DNA of 39,116 bases from Nitrospirota bacterium. GTDB lineage: Bacteria > Nitrospirota > 9FT-COMBO-42-15 > HDB-SIOI813. The translations under genes and the position numbers were made by a program. The stretch is from NCBI GenBank assembly GCA_020846775.1, contig JADLDG010000111.1, positions 1 through 39,116 on the forward strand. The letters are read 5' to 3'. Shown here in pieces: positions 25,945 through 34,793 of the stretch. Below the pieces are notes generated by a model that searched no databases, was not told where the DNA came from, and saw nothing but the letters and a program-made list of their open reading frames with translations. Numbering within the stretch: position 1 is the stretch's first letter; each line of letters begins with the position of its first letter.

Positions 25945-28122
25945 TTATACTGTCTGTAAATTAGCAAATTTTACGGCAAGCTGCTTTGAGCCTACCGAAT
26001 TAAACTTCACAACTACCTTTTCTTCCTCACCGTGTCCCTCAGACTTCTCTACGACACCGACTCCCCACAACTGATGATTAACACGATCCCCGGCCTTGAA
26101 TCTTCCCTGCCCCCAACTTACCCGCGTGGTATTCATGTTGTCCCGGTAAACAGGCCTATTATACATAGGAGGGTTATCTATTTCTATCCTTATTTTTTTA
26201 TTTCCCCTGATATCTCTGATGAACCTCGATTCAGTTCTTTCCATCAACTGGCCAAAGATATTCCTCCTCTTTGCCCCCGTAATAAACAACTTCTCCCTTG
26301 CCCGCGTAATACCGACGTAGCATAATCTCCGCTCTTCTTCGATAGCCTCCGTATTATCCATACTCCCCGCATGTGGAAGCATCCCCTCTTCAAGTCCGGT
26401 AATAAACACAACCGGAAATTCAAGACCCTTTGCACTGTGAAGGGTCATCAGGGCTATATTATCCGATGACTTAAGTTCTGGATCATCAGAGCTGCTGAAG
26501 AGGCTGGCCTCATCCAGAAATCCACAGAGATCCATACCAGGCATCCTCTCCTCATATCTTTTTACTGCCGCAAGGAGTTCCATTATATTTTCTATACGGT
26601 CTTCCCCTTTTTCATCTTTCTTCAATGCATCAAGGTATCCTGACACCTCAAATAAAGACTTCACAAATTCCGAAGGAGACAATTCCCGTACTAGTCCTGT
26701 CAGCCGCTCCATTATATCCGCAAATACCTTTAACCTGGGATTATCTGCAGATAATTTCAGTACTCCTTCATATAACGACGCCTGAGATATGCCTGCATAT
26801 TCTTCAACGGACTTTACTGTCACCGCACCAATACCCCTGTGGGGGACATTTATTATCCTGCGCAGATTGATATCATCTTCAGGATGAAGAGATGCCTTGA
26901 CATAAGCCATTATATCCTTGATCTCTTTTCTCTCATAGAATTTAAGGCCGCCGACAATAATGTACGGAATCCCCGACTCAATCATAATCTCTTCCAGTAT
27001 GCGCGACTGGGCGTTAGTCCTGTAAAGAATGGCAATATCTCTCCCCTTCCGTCCATTCTTCATCTCTGATCTTATACAGCGCGCCACATACTTGGCCTCT
27101 TCCCTCTCGTCATCGGTCCTGCGGTAATCAACAGGCTCCCCCTCTGGATTCTCGGTCCATAATTTCTTTACATGCCTCCCTGTATTTCTTTCTATCACCG
27201 TACCGGCAATATCAAGGATTGAAGTGGTCGAGCGATAGTTTTGCTCAAGCCTGATAACAGTTGCAGAAGGAAAATCGGTCTCAAAACTTAGTATGTTCTG
27301 CAGTTCTGCGCCACGGAAACGGTAAATACTCTGATCATCATCTCCTACTACACAAAGGTTCTGATATTTTTCTGTCAGCCGCCTGATAAGTTTGTACTGG
27401 GCGGCATTTGTGTCCTGATATTCATCAACCAAAACATACTGAAATAGCTCCTGATACTTCCGGAGTATCTCCTCATTCGTCTCAAGGAGTTCAACACATT
27501 TCATTATAAGGTCATCAAAATCCATTGCGTGCCGGCTTACAAGTTTTTCCTGATAGAGCCTGTAGACCTTTAATGCCTTATCATCCATTCCAAAGCCCTT
27601 TGACGTCTTTGCAAACTCGTCAGGGGTTATCAACCTGTTTTTCAAGTGCGAGACCCTGTTTGAAATCGAATTTGCCGGGTATAGCTCATCATTTATATTG
27701 AGTTCCTTTACACATTCTCTGACGAGATCCATCTGATCAGACTTGTCATATATGTAAAAATCGTTCCTGAAACCAAGGGCACTTCCATGCCTCCTTAACA
27801 GGCGCAGACAGATAGAATGAAATGTGCCAATCCAGAGCCCGGCAATATGACTCCCTTCCCCTGACCTGACGTCCCTGCTTACAGCGTCGCTTACCCTTGC
27901 AATACGCTCCTTCATCTCTTCAGCAGCCTTATTGGTAAATGTTACGGCAAGTATATTTGACGGAGATACGCCTCTGTTGAATATAAGATTGGCAATGCGA
28001 CAGGTTATAACACGGGTCTTGCCGCTGCCTGCACCTGCAAGTATAAGAAGGGGACCCTCTGTATGCTCAACCGCTTTTTTCTGCGGAGGATTAAGATTAT
28101 TAAAAAAGTCTTTTGCGTTCAC
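25945..28122 (-). CDS. pcrA: UvrD/PcrA-type superfamily 1 DNA helicase
   Basis: A 3'-5' helicase for nucleotide-excision and mismatch repair or fork clearance. I start it at GTG 28122 (KDFFNNLNPPQKKAVEH follows), with GAAAGG nine bases upstream; a longer frame from 28260 would translate the neighbouring C-rich repeat. The resulting 725-residue protein has the Q motif LNPPQKKAV, Walker A LAGAGSGKT (near 28-36), motif II DEYQDTNAAQYKL, QSIYRFRGA, LEQNYRS, MTLHSAKGLEFPVVF and the VGITRAREKL motif VI. The C-terminus has the PcrA-like GDRVNHQLWGVGVV Tudor-type tail. Both flanks hold copies of the same repeat. Confidence 0.96.
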   Translation of the reverse strand: MNAKDFFNNLNPPQKKAVEHTEGPLLILAGAGSGKTRVITCRIANLIFNRGVSPSNILAVTFTNKAAEEMKERIARVSDAVSRDVRSGEGSHIAGLWIGTFHSICLRLLRRHGSALGFRNDFYIYDKSDQMDLVRECVKELNINDELYPANSISNRVSHLKNRLITPDEFAKTSKGFGMDDKALKVYRLYQEKLVSRHAMDFDDLIMKCVELLETNEEILRKYQELFQYVLVDEYQDTNAAQYKLIRRLTEKYQNLCVVGDDDQSIYRFRGAELQNILSFETDFPSATVIRLEQNYRSTTSILDIAGTVIERNTGRHVKKLWTENPEGEPVDYRRTDDEREEAKYVARCIRSEMKNGRKGRDIAILYRTNAQSRILEEIMIESGIPYIIVGGLKFYERKEIKDIMAYVKASLHPEDDINLRRIINVPHRGIGAVTVKSVEEYAGISQASLYEGVLKLSADNPRLKVFADIMERLTGLVRELSPSEFVKSLFEVSGYLDALKKDEKGEDRIENIMELLAAVKRYEERMPGMDLCGFLDEASLFSSSDDPELKSSDNIALMTLHSAKGLEFPVVFITGLEEGMLPHAGSMDNTEAIEEERRLCYVGITRAREKLFITGAKRRNIFGQLMERTESRFIRDIRGNKKIRIEIDNPPMYNRPVYRDNMNTTRVSWGQGRFKAGDRVNHQLWGVGVVEKSEGHGEEEKVVVKFNSVGSKQLAVKFANLQTV

Positions 28123-28130
28123 TCGAAATA

Positions 28131-28213
28131 GCCTTTCAAATCCCCCCTTACCCCCCTTTTCTAAAGTGGGGCAACTAATTTCCCCCTTTGAAAAAGGGGG
28201 AGTAAGGGGGATT
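28131..28213. repeat. C-rich imperfect palindrome, copy 2 (upstream of uvrD)
   Basis: This begins CCTTTCAAATCCCCCCTTAC like copy 1 and ends AAAAAGGGGGAGTAAGGGGG. The edge next to uvrD again provides GAAAGG as a Shine-Dalgarno. It lacks the middle segment of copy 1. Confidence 0.75.
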
Positions 28214-28252
28214 ATTTTCATACCCATTTGTGAGTTCCGGCTCATGACGGTT

Positions 28253-28283
28253 CTGCTCATTGCTCATTGCTTTCCACTCATTG
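28253..28283. repeat. ctcattgc tandem repeat, uvrD-glmS gap
   Basis: Three ctcattg units (gctcattgctcattgc, then actcattg) in the short gap between glmS and uvrD. Confidence 0.65.
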
Positions 28284-28302
28284 TTATAAATCAAGTCGGA
28301 CT

Positions 28303-30132
28303 TCACTCCACCGTAACACTCTTGGCTAAATTCCTCGGCTGGTCTACATCGCAGCCTCTTATGACTGCAATATGATATGCAAACAATTGAAGCGGGATGG
28401 CAAGTAGAACCGGCATAAGTAAATGATCAAATTCAGGCAGATAAAACACATGGTCTACCCGTCCTGTAATGTCCTGATCCCCTTCTGTTGCAAAGGCGAT
28501 TACCTTGCCGCCCCTTGCCTTGACCTCCATTATATTGCTCAATACTTTGTCATATACGCTGTTTTTTGAGATGAGTACTATCAAAGGCATCTGGTCATCT
28601 ATGAGCGCTATAGGGCCATGCTTCATCTCACCGGCAGGATAGCCTTCGGCATGTATATATGATATCTCCTTTAACTTTAATGCCCCCTCAAGCGCTATCG
28701 GATAGTCAGGCCCCCGCCCAAGATATAAAAAATCCTTGTAATTAAAATATGCCCTGGCTATCTCCTCGATCTGGTCATTCTTCTCCAGCAGTTTCTCTGC
28801 AAGGTTGGGCAACCGGGACAAGAGGTCCAATCGGCGAATCCCTTCATCCTGAGACACCATACCCTTTGTACGGCCAAGATACAGGGCAAATAAATAGAGG
28901 GCCACAAGCTGTGTTGTGAATGTCTTGGTTGCGGCAACGCCTATTTCCGGGCCGGCATGTGTATATATTACTCCGTTTGATTCCCTTGCTGCCGTACTCC
29001 CGACAACATTACAGATTACGAATGCCTTGCCCTTTTTACCCCTTGCCTCGCGAATAGCAGCCAGTGTGTCTGCAGTTTCCCCTGACTGAGTAATAGCGAT
29101 GAGCAGACTATTTTCATCTATTATAGGATCGCGGTATCTGAACTCAGACGCGACATCTACCTCAACAGGTATCCTTGCCATCTCCTCTATCATGAACTTC
29201 CCAACAAGCGCCGCATGCCATGATGTTCCGCATGCTACGATATAAATGCGGCTGAGCTTTTGAATATCAGATACTGACATTCCGACTTCATCCAGGTACA
29301 CATCACCGGTGTCATGGGACACCCTGCCGCGTATAGTATCCGTAATCGCCCTGGATTGTTCGTATATCTCTTTAAGCATAAAGTGCTTATAGCCGCCCTT
29401 CTCAGCCATAACTGGATTCCACATCACCCTGGACAATTCTTTTTCAATTGGATTGCCGTCAATATCCATAATCTGAATACCTTCAGGGGTAAGGGTGATA
29501 ATCTCCCTGTCATCTAAAAATATCACATCCCTTGTATGGCTTAGGATTGCAGGTATGTCGGATGCCAGAAATGCCCCGCCCTGACTCAATCCTGCCACTA
29601 ACGGACAACCATTCCTGGCGCCAACAAGAATCTCAGGTTCTTCCTGGCGAAATGCAGCAATCGCATACGCCCCCTTTATCTCCATGACAGACTCCTGCAC
29701 TGCCTGAACCAGTGAAAGACCCTTTTTTACCTGCCTGTCTATCAGGTGGGCAATGACTTCCGTATCTGTTTCTGAGGAAAAGTGACAACCTTCAGCGATA
29801 AGATCTTTCTTGAGTTGAGCATAATTCTCGATAATCCCGTTATGTACAACTACAATATTTCCCACCCTGTGAGGATGCGCATTCTCTTCTGATGGGCGTC
29901 CATGAGTCGCCCATCTCGTATGTCCGATGCCAATTGTGCTGTACAACTTCTGTCCGGATAAAGCAATCTCAAGATTTATGAGTTTGCCGACACACCTGCG
30001 CACATCAATCTTGCCATCCTGGATAAACGCAATACCCGCCGAGTCATACCCCCTGTACTCAAGCCTTTTAAGGCCTTCAATAAGGATAGGCACTACATTC
30101 TGATTGCCGATGTACCCAATTATCCCGCACAT
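28303..30132 (-). CDS. glmS: Glutamine-fructose-6-phosphate aminotransferase (isomerizing)
   Basis: Makes glucosamine-6-phosphate, the first step to UDP-GlcNAc. The 609-residue protein starts MCGIIGYIG with the N-terminal nucleophile Cys2, followed by GHTRWATHGRPSEENAHPH, VVHNGIIENY and the glutaminase domain to about 220; two SIS domains follow (VACGTSWHAALVGKFMIEE, ITQSGETADTLAA, GRGPDYPIALEGALKLKEISY) and the C-terminal LAKSVTVE is canonical. I see no glmS ribozyme: only 60 bases separate it from glmU. It pairs with glmU in one pathway and transcript. Confidence 0.98.
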   Translation of the reverse strand: MCGIIGYIGNQNVVPILIEGLKRLEYRGYDSAGIAFIQDGKIDVRRCVGKLINLEIALSGQKLYSTIGIGHTRWATHGRPSEENAHPHRVGNIVVVHNGIIENYAQLKKDLIAEGCHFSSETDTEVIAHLIDRQVKKGLSLVQAVQESVMEIKGAYAIAAFRQEEPEILVGARNGCPLVAGLSQGGAFLASDIPAILSHTRDVIFLDDREIITLTPEGIQIMDIDGNPIEKELSRVMWNPVMAEKGGYKHFMLKEIYEQSRAITDTIRGRVSHDTGDVYLDEVGMSVSDIQKLSRIYIVACGTSWHAALVGKFMIEEMARIPVEVDVASEFRYRDPIIDENSLLIAITQSGETADTLAAIREARGKKGKAFVICNVVGSTAARESNGVIYTHAGPEIGVAATKTFTTQLVALYLFALYLGRTKGMVSQDEGIRRLDLLSRLPNLAEKLLEKNDQIEEIARAYFNYKDFLYLGRGPDYPIALEGALKLKEISYIHAEGYPAGEMKHGPIALIDDQMPLIVLISKNSVYDKVLSNIMEVKARGGKVIAFATEGDQDITGRVDHVFYLPEFDHLLMPVLLAIPLQLFAYHIAVIRGCDVDQPRNLAKSVTVE

Positions 30133-30157
30133 ATCACCCCTCCTGATTCATCTTTAT

Positions 30158-30209
30158 GCACTCATTGCTCATTGCCAAGTACTCATTGCTTCTTAATGCT
30201 CATTGCTTT
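30158..30209. repeat. ctcattgc repeat array, glmS-glmU gap
   Basis: At least three units (actcattgctcattgcc, actcattgct, gctcattgc) fill the gap. The array encodes the final residues SNEH and the stop of GlmU. Confidence 0.7.
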
Positions 30210-31593
30210 TTTTACTCTTCTTTTTCCTCTCCTCCACCCAGCCTTCTCTGTTCTCCTGCTCAACACGACTAATGGCAAGGGCGCCGGGCGGGACATCTTT
30301 TGTAACAGTTGAACCTGCGGCTACAAAGGCCCCTTCTCCAACCTCAACAGGGGCTATAAGCTGAACATCACTTCCAATGAATACCCGGTCTCCAATGATC
30401 GTCTTGTACTTATTCTTTCCGTCATAGTTGCAGGTTATTGTCCCAGCGCCGATATTAACACCACTTCCAATCTCTGAATCACCAAGATAGGTGAGGTGAT
30501 TGGCCTTGGAACCATCTCCCATAACAGTCTTCTTGAGTTCAACATAATTCCCAACCCTGACATTCTTCTCCAGGGTGCATCCCGGTCTTAAATGCGCAAA
30601 GGGTCCAACCTGGGCATTGTCACCAACAATACTTTCTTCAATAACACAGGAATCTTTTAATAACACACCGGACCCTATGCGGCTGTTCACAATCGTGTTA
30701 TTTGAGAAGATTACGCTCCCGTCTCCTATTGACGTATTACCCTGGATTACTGTGCCGGGATAGATCGTCACATCCTGTCCTATGCTGACATCGGTATCAA
30801 TATATGAGTTATCCGCGTTGATAAAAGTAATACCATTCAGCATATGCCTGTTATTAATCCGCCTCCTCATTATGCCTTCTGCCCTGGCAAGTTCAATCCG
30901 GCTGTTAATCCCCATCACCTCTTGTGAGTCATTCGTTTTATAGGCAGAGACTTTAAGTCCTTTTTTAAGGCCTATTTCGATACTGTCAGTGAGATAGAAC
31001 TCTTTCTGGGAATTCTCTGACCTGATCTCATATATAACCGAGGATAAGAGGGTGCTGTCAAAGGCATAAATACCGGTATTTACCTCTCTGATCTGCTTAA
31101 TGTCGTCATCCGCATCCCTGTCCTCAACTATCCGTGCAATAGAACCATCAGGTCTTCGGACAATCCTCCCGTAACCTGACGGGTCTTCCACATCTGTCGT
31201 AAGCACTGTCAAGGATGACCCCTCCTTCTCATGCATGACAAGGAGACCTTTGACAGTCTCAGGTGTTATAAGAGGGACATCGCCGCACAAAATAAGAACT
31301 GTCCCTTTATAATCTTTCAGAGAATCCATTCCTGTTTTTACTGCATCGGCAGTACCATCCTGCCGTATCTGCAAGACAATCTCCACATCCGTTCCGGCCA
31401 GGGCATCCTTTACCGTGTCAGCCTGATGACCCACTACCACTATAATTTTTTCTGAATGCAACCCTTCAGCAACACTGACAGGGTAGAGGAACATCGGCTT
31501 TCCCGATACAGGATGGAGTACCTTGGCAAGACCGGATTTCATCCTCTTACCAAGCCCTGCTGCCAGTATAATAGTTGCTAAATTCTTGCTCAT
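30193..31593 (-). CDS. glmU: Bifunctional UDP-GlcNAc pyrophosphorylase / GlcN-1-P acetyltransferase
   Basis: Catalyses the last two steps to UDP-GlcNAc. The 466-residue protein has the uridylyltransferase motif LAAGLGKRMKSGLAKVLHP (about 11-29), LCGDVPLITPET, and a C-terminal left-handed beta-helix of hexapeptide repeats with LRPGCTLEKNVRVGNYVELKK, HLTYLGDSEIGSGVNIGAGTI and CNYDGKNKYKTIIGD, the acetyl-CoA and active-site region. The basic tail KKKSKKSNEH comes partly from an intergenic ctcattgc repeat. It lies upstream of glmS, with the DUF502 gene two bases before its start. Confidence 0.98.
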   Translation of the reverse strand: MSKNLATIILAAGLGKRMKSGLAKVLHPVSGKPMFLYPVSVAEGLHSEKIIVVVGHQADTVKDALAGTDVEIVLQIRQDGTADAVKTGMDSLKDYKGTVLILCGDVPLITPETVKGLLVMHEKEGSSLTVLTTDVEDPSGYGRIVRRPDGSIARIVEDRDADDDIKQIREVNTGIYAFDSTLLSSVIYEIRSENSQKEFYLTDSIEIGLKKGLKVSAYKTNDSQEVMGINSRIELARAEGIMRRRINNRHMLNGITFINADNSYIDTDVSIGQDVTIYPGTVIQGNTSIGDGSVIFSNNTIVNSRIGSGVLLKDSCVIEESIVGDNAQVGPFAHLRPGCTLEKNVRVGNYVELKKTVMGDGSKANHLTYLGDSEIGSGVNIGAGTITCNYDGKNKYKTIIGDRVFIGSDVQLIAPVEVGEGAFVAAGSTVTKDVPPGALAISRVEQENREGWVEERKKKSKKSNEH

Positions 31594-31595
31594 AG

Positions 31596-32264
31596 TCAGA
31601 CCTTAACCCCGGCCTCTTTGGAATCCCCTGCCTTTGTTGAAGAAAATCCCTCCGGTCCCTTGTGCTGTTTCGCGTCTTTCAGGTGAGGAGGCGTGTAAAG
31701 CCCACCTGAGATCAGCATCTTCATCGCATCCTCCACACCCATGCTAAGCGGTGTTACCTTGTTTTCAGGTACAAATATAAAATATCCTGTTGTTGGATTA
31801 GGTGTAGTAGGAATAAAGACATTAACCACAGTCTCCGTAGTTAAATTCTGGACTTCACCGCGGGTCACACCTGTGATAAAACCCAGGGAATAGACACCAT
31901 CCCTCGGAAATTCTACAATGACAACGCGGTTAAAATGCTCCTTCCCCTGAAGCGATAAGGTGTCAACAATATGCTTGAATACAGTATAAATGCTCCTGAC
32001 CAGCGGTACCCTGTTCATCGCCCGCTCCGACAGGTTCATCACCTTTTTCCCGATAAAATTGGTTGTCAGCACCCCGACCAGAAAGATCAGGATAACGAGC
32101 GTTATAATCCCCATTCCCGGGATATAGTACTTACCAATCCCTTTGAGGGAGTCGCCGAGAAAGCCTTCAAGGAATCTGAGGAGCGTTGATAATACGAGAT
32201 ACGTACCCCAGATAGGTGTAATGACTAAAAGACCGGTGATGAAATATCTCTTTAGTTGACCTTT
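31596..32264 (-). CDS. DUF502 family membrane protein
   Basis: A 222-residue inner-membrane protein with two helices (about 8-30 and 52-75) after MKGQLKRYFITGLLVITPIW, a typical DUF502 opening. The soluble part has NRVPLVRSIYTVFKHIVDT, VVIVEFPRDGVYSLGFITG and the family core VNVFIPTTPNPTTGYFIFVP. I choose ATG 32264; a TTG at 32312 would add 16 residues over a promoter-like sequence. Function is unknown. It is the first gene of the minus-strand block and is divergent from tmk; the 176-base gap should carry both promoters. Confidence 0.88.
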   Translation of the reverse strand, partial: KGQLKRYFITGLLVITPIWGTYLVLSTLLRFLEGFLGDSLKGIGKYYIPGMGIITLVILIFLVGVLTTNFIGKKVMNLSERAMNRVPLVRSIYTVFKHIVDTLSLQGKEHFNRVVIVEFPRDGVYSLGFITGVTRGEVQNLTTETVVNVFIPTTPNPTTGYFIFVPENKVTPLSMGVEDAMKMLISGGLYTPPHLKDAKQHKGPEGFSSTKAGDSKEAGVKV

Positions 32265-32440
32265 CATTATATTACGACATAATACAATATAAGGGCTGAT
32301 AGTATCAAGCAATTTATAGAAGAAACCATGGACACGCTTGCCAACTTACGACCCGCTGTATTTACTTCGTGGCGATTGGCACCCTCATTTTTCAGCGTCA
32401 ACCGTTTGATATTTATCTGATCATACGTTATCATGGTCAA

Positions 32441-33082
32441 ATGGAGGGGAAATTTATAACATTTGAAGGCATAGAAGGGTGCGGCAAGACGACCCAGGCA
32501 AAACTCCTGGTCCAATATCTCGAGGGAAAAGGATACCGTGTATTGATGACCAGAGAGCCGGGCGGCACAGCTATCAGCGAGGCTGTCCGGGAGATTCTGC
32601 TTTCCACTGATTTCAGCAATATGCATCCTCATACCGAAGTCCTTTTATATCTTGCAAGCAGGGCGCAGCATGTAAATGAAGTAATCAGACCCGCATTAGA
32701 TGATGGTAAGATAATTGTTTGTGACAGATTCTCTGATTCCACCTTTGTTTATCAATCTCTCGTAAGAGGTTTAGACATGCACATGATCAAGTCTATTAAC
32801 AGATTTGCAACTGGAAAACTCTCACCTCACTTAACCTTTGTGTTGGATATAGACCCTGAAGAAGGATTAAGGCGAGCAAGGTCACGAAATCAGAAGAATA
32901 TGAGGGAAGAAGACAGGATTGAGAAGGAGGCCATGGATTTTCATCAGAGGGTAAGGGAAGGCTATCTCAAATGGGCCGCAGAAAATCCTGACCGGTTATA
33001 TGTAGTCCGGTCAGACAGGGAAAAAGAAGAGGTGCATGAGGAAATAGTTGGACTGATGGAGAAGACAGGGAAATTTCAATAA
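32441..33082 (+). CDS. tmk: Thymidylate kinase
   Basis: Phosphorylates dTMP to dTDP. The start at ATG 32441 gives MEGKFITFEGIEGCGKTTQA, the normal N-terminus with the P-loop, and a 213-residue protein; the frame from 32369 would add an unrelated leader. Other motifs: TREPGGTAISEAVREIL, CDRFSDSTFVYQ and the LID region RSRNQKNMREEDRIE. The stop overlaps the holB start (TAATG), so translation is coupled. It opens the tmk-holB-ricT-metG-tatD cluster. Confidence 0.96.
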   Translation: MEGKFITFEGIEGCGKTTQAKLLVQYLEGKGYRVLMTREPGGTAISEAVREILLSTDFSNMHPHTEVLLYLASRAQHVNEVIRPALDDGKIIVCDRFSDSTFVYQSLVRGLDMHMIKSINRFATGKLSPHLTFVLDIDPEEGLRRARSRNQKNMREEDRIEKEAMDFHQRVREGYLKWAAENPDRLYVVRSDREKEEVHEEIVGLMEKTGKFQ

Positions 33083-34068
33083 TGGGTTTTAAAGAGATCA
33101 GAGGCCAGGAAAGGGCAATAAATATACTTAAACGGGCAATAGCAACTGACCATGCAGCTCATGCGTACATCTTCCATGGACCGGAGGGTGTTGGCAAGAA
33201 GCTTGCGGCAATGACTTTTGCAATGGCAATGAATTGTACTGAAGACAAAGGCGATGCCTGCGGTCAATGTATTTCATGCAGAAAGATCTCATCAGGGATA
33301 CATCCTGACTTTACATTACTTGACCAGGATAGCGGCGATATCAAGATCGCTGCAATAAGGGATTTAATAAACGGGATGGTATATAAACCACTCGAGGCAA
33401 AAAAACGGGTGATAATAGTGAATGGGGCTGAAAGATTTAACCTCTCTTCATCCAATGCCTTTCTTAAGACCCTTGAAGAACCGCCTGCAAACACAGTTAT
33501 AATCCTCATAAGTTCAAGCCCTGACATGTTACTTCAAACCATCCTGTCAAGATGTCAGAAGATCTCGTTCAGTCAAATTCCTCCTGACATTATTGCCGGC
33601 ATTTTAATGGATAAGATGGGTATTGAAGAAGTACAGGCTGATTTTGTTTCCTGCATGTCAGATGGAAGTCCCGGCAAGGCAATATCCTTAGCATCAGAAG
33701 ATATCCAGCAGATACGGCTTCACATTTTAAACGGGATATTCACAACGAACAGGGAAAGCAGAGGTGCCGTATTTGAGTTATCAGAAAAATATTCAAAAGA
33801 CGACGACTCCTTTTACAATGTCCTCTTTTGGATCATAACCTGCCTGAGAGACATGCTCATATTGAAGGAAAATGGAGACTCCGGCCTCATCATCAACAAA
33901 GACGTGAGCAGAATCCTGACGGATTTAAAAAACAGGATGAGCCTGGAGAGGCTGCTTGATATAATGGGAATGGTAAAGTCCGTTTATAAGGGACAGGAGA
34001 GGAATATGAACAGACAACTTGCCCTGGATGTGCTGGGCAATAAAATTGCTGACGGAATATCCGTATAA
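33082..34068 (+). CDS. holB: DNA polymerase III subunit delta'
   Basis: The clamp-loader subunit delta', 328 residues. It has the AAA+ P-loop-like YIFHGPEGVGKKLAAMTFA, a zinc module (CTEDKGDACGQCISCRK), the sensor-like LKTLEEPPANTVIILISSS and the SRC motif ILSRCQKISF. The start overlaps the tmk stop by one base. The tmk-holB-ricT order is conserved in many bacteria. Confidence 0.93.
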   Translation: MGFKEIRGQERAINILKRAIATDHAAHAYIFHGPEGVGKKLAAMTFAMAMNCTEDKGDACGQCISCRKISSGIHPDFTLLDQDSGDIKIAAIRDLINGMVYKPLEAKKRVIIVNGAERFNLSSSNAFLKTLEEPPANTVIILISSSPDMLLQTILSRCQKISFSQIPPDIIAGILMDKMGIEEVQADFVSCMSDGSPGKAISLASEDIQQIRLHILNGIFTTNRESRGAVFELSEKYSKDDDSFYNVLFWIITCLRDMLILKENGDSGLIINKDVSRILTDLKNRMSLERLLDIMGMVKSVYKGQERNMNRQLALDVLGNKIADGISV

Positions 34069-34100
34069 AGCAGAACCGTCAAACCTTGCGGGAGCAACAA

Positions 34101-34793
34101 ATGGAAGAAAACAATAATATAGAAACAGCACCGTTGAAAGAAGGTATAAAGATAGTCGGTATCAGAAGCAGGGACCGTGGAGTTATAGTGCACTTTGATC
34201 CTCAGGATATTATCGCCCGTGTAGGTGACTATGTTGTTACAGAAGGAGAATATGGAGAAGAGATTGGACGCGTAGTGTCGCCGCCAAGATATGTCCTGAA
34301 AGTGCTCAACAATAAACCACTCAAAAAGATATTACGTACGGCTGTCAGTGATGACTTACAAAAACTTGAATCCCATTCAAAGATGGAACAGGAGGCCTTT
34401 TCATACTGTAATGAGCGCATATCGGACAGAAGACTCCAGATGAAACTGATAGACGTTGAATTTTCATTCAATGAAAGCAGGATATCTTTCTACTTTTCTG
34501 CTGACACACGAATAGACTTCAGGGAACTGGTTAAGGATCTTGCTTATAAATTCAATGCACGCATTGAATTAAGACAGGTAGGGATCAGGGATGAGGCAAG
34601 GATGATAAGCGGTTTTGGCACATGCGGACGCCCTTTGTGCTGCGCTACATTCCTGAAAGAATTCACCACTGTATCTATAAAAATGGCAAGGGAGCAGGGC
34701 ATCGTGATCAATCCCGTCAAGATATCCGGGATGTGTGGAAGGCTTATGTGCTGTATCGCCTATGAACAGGGAAGCAAGAATGACAAAAGGTAA
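34101..34793 (+). CDS. ricT: PSP1-domain protein RicT (YaaT-like)
   Basis: In Bacillus the homologue belongs to the RicAFT complex affecting RNA processing; its role here is not known. I start it at ATG 34101 (MEENNNIETAP), which has GGGAG seven bases upstream; a TTG at 34086 is an alternative. The 230-residue protein has the PSP1 core (VGDYVVTEGEYGEEIGRVV) and the Cys-rich C-terminal CGRPLCCATFLKEF and MCGRLMCCIAYE, which bind Fe-S clusters in the family. It overlaps metG by 14 bases. Confidence 0.92.
   Translation: MEENNNIETAPLKEGIKIVGIRSRDRGVIVHFDPQDIIARVGDYVVTEGEYGEEIGRVVSPPRYVLKVLNNKPLKKILRTAVSDDLQKLESHSKMEQEAFSYCNERISDRRLQMKLIDVEFSFNESRISFYFSADTRIDFRELVKDLAYKFNARIELRQVGIRDEARMISGFGTCGRPLCCATFLKEFTTVSIKMAREQGIVINPVKISGMCGRLMCCIAYEQGSKNDKR

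Noticed and set aside
28123-28260. N-terminal extension of UvrD beginning at an ATG at 28260
   Set aside because: It translates the C-rich repeat (TPPFSKGE...KGGKGG), a typical repeat artefact; GTG 28122 has a proper Shine-Dalgarno and a family-like N-terminus.
30133-30192. glmS ribozyme or riboswitch upstream of glmS
   Set aside because: The gap is about 60 bases and filled by a ctcattgc array; there is no room for the ribozyme.
23645-30209. ctcattgc arrays as a CRISPR
   Set aside because: Units are 8-16 bases with no regular spacers, and no cas genes are present.
32265-32312. TTG start 16 codons upstream for the DUF502 protein
   Set aside because: The added sequence is AT-rich and promoter-like, and family members begin near MKGQLKRYF.
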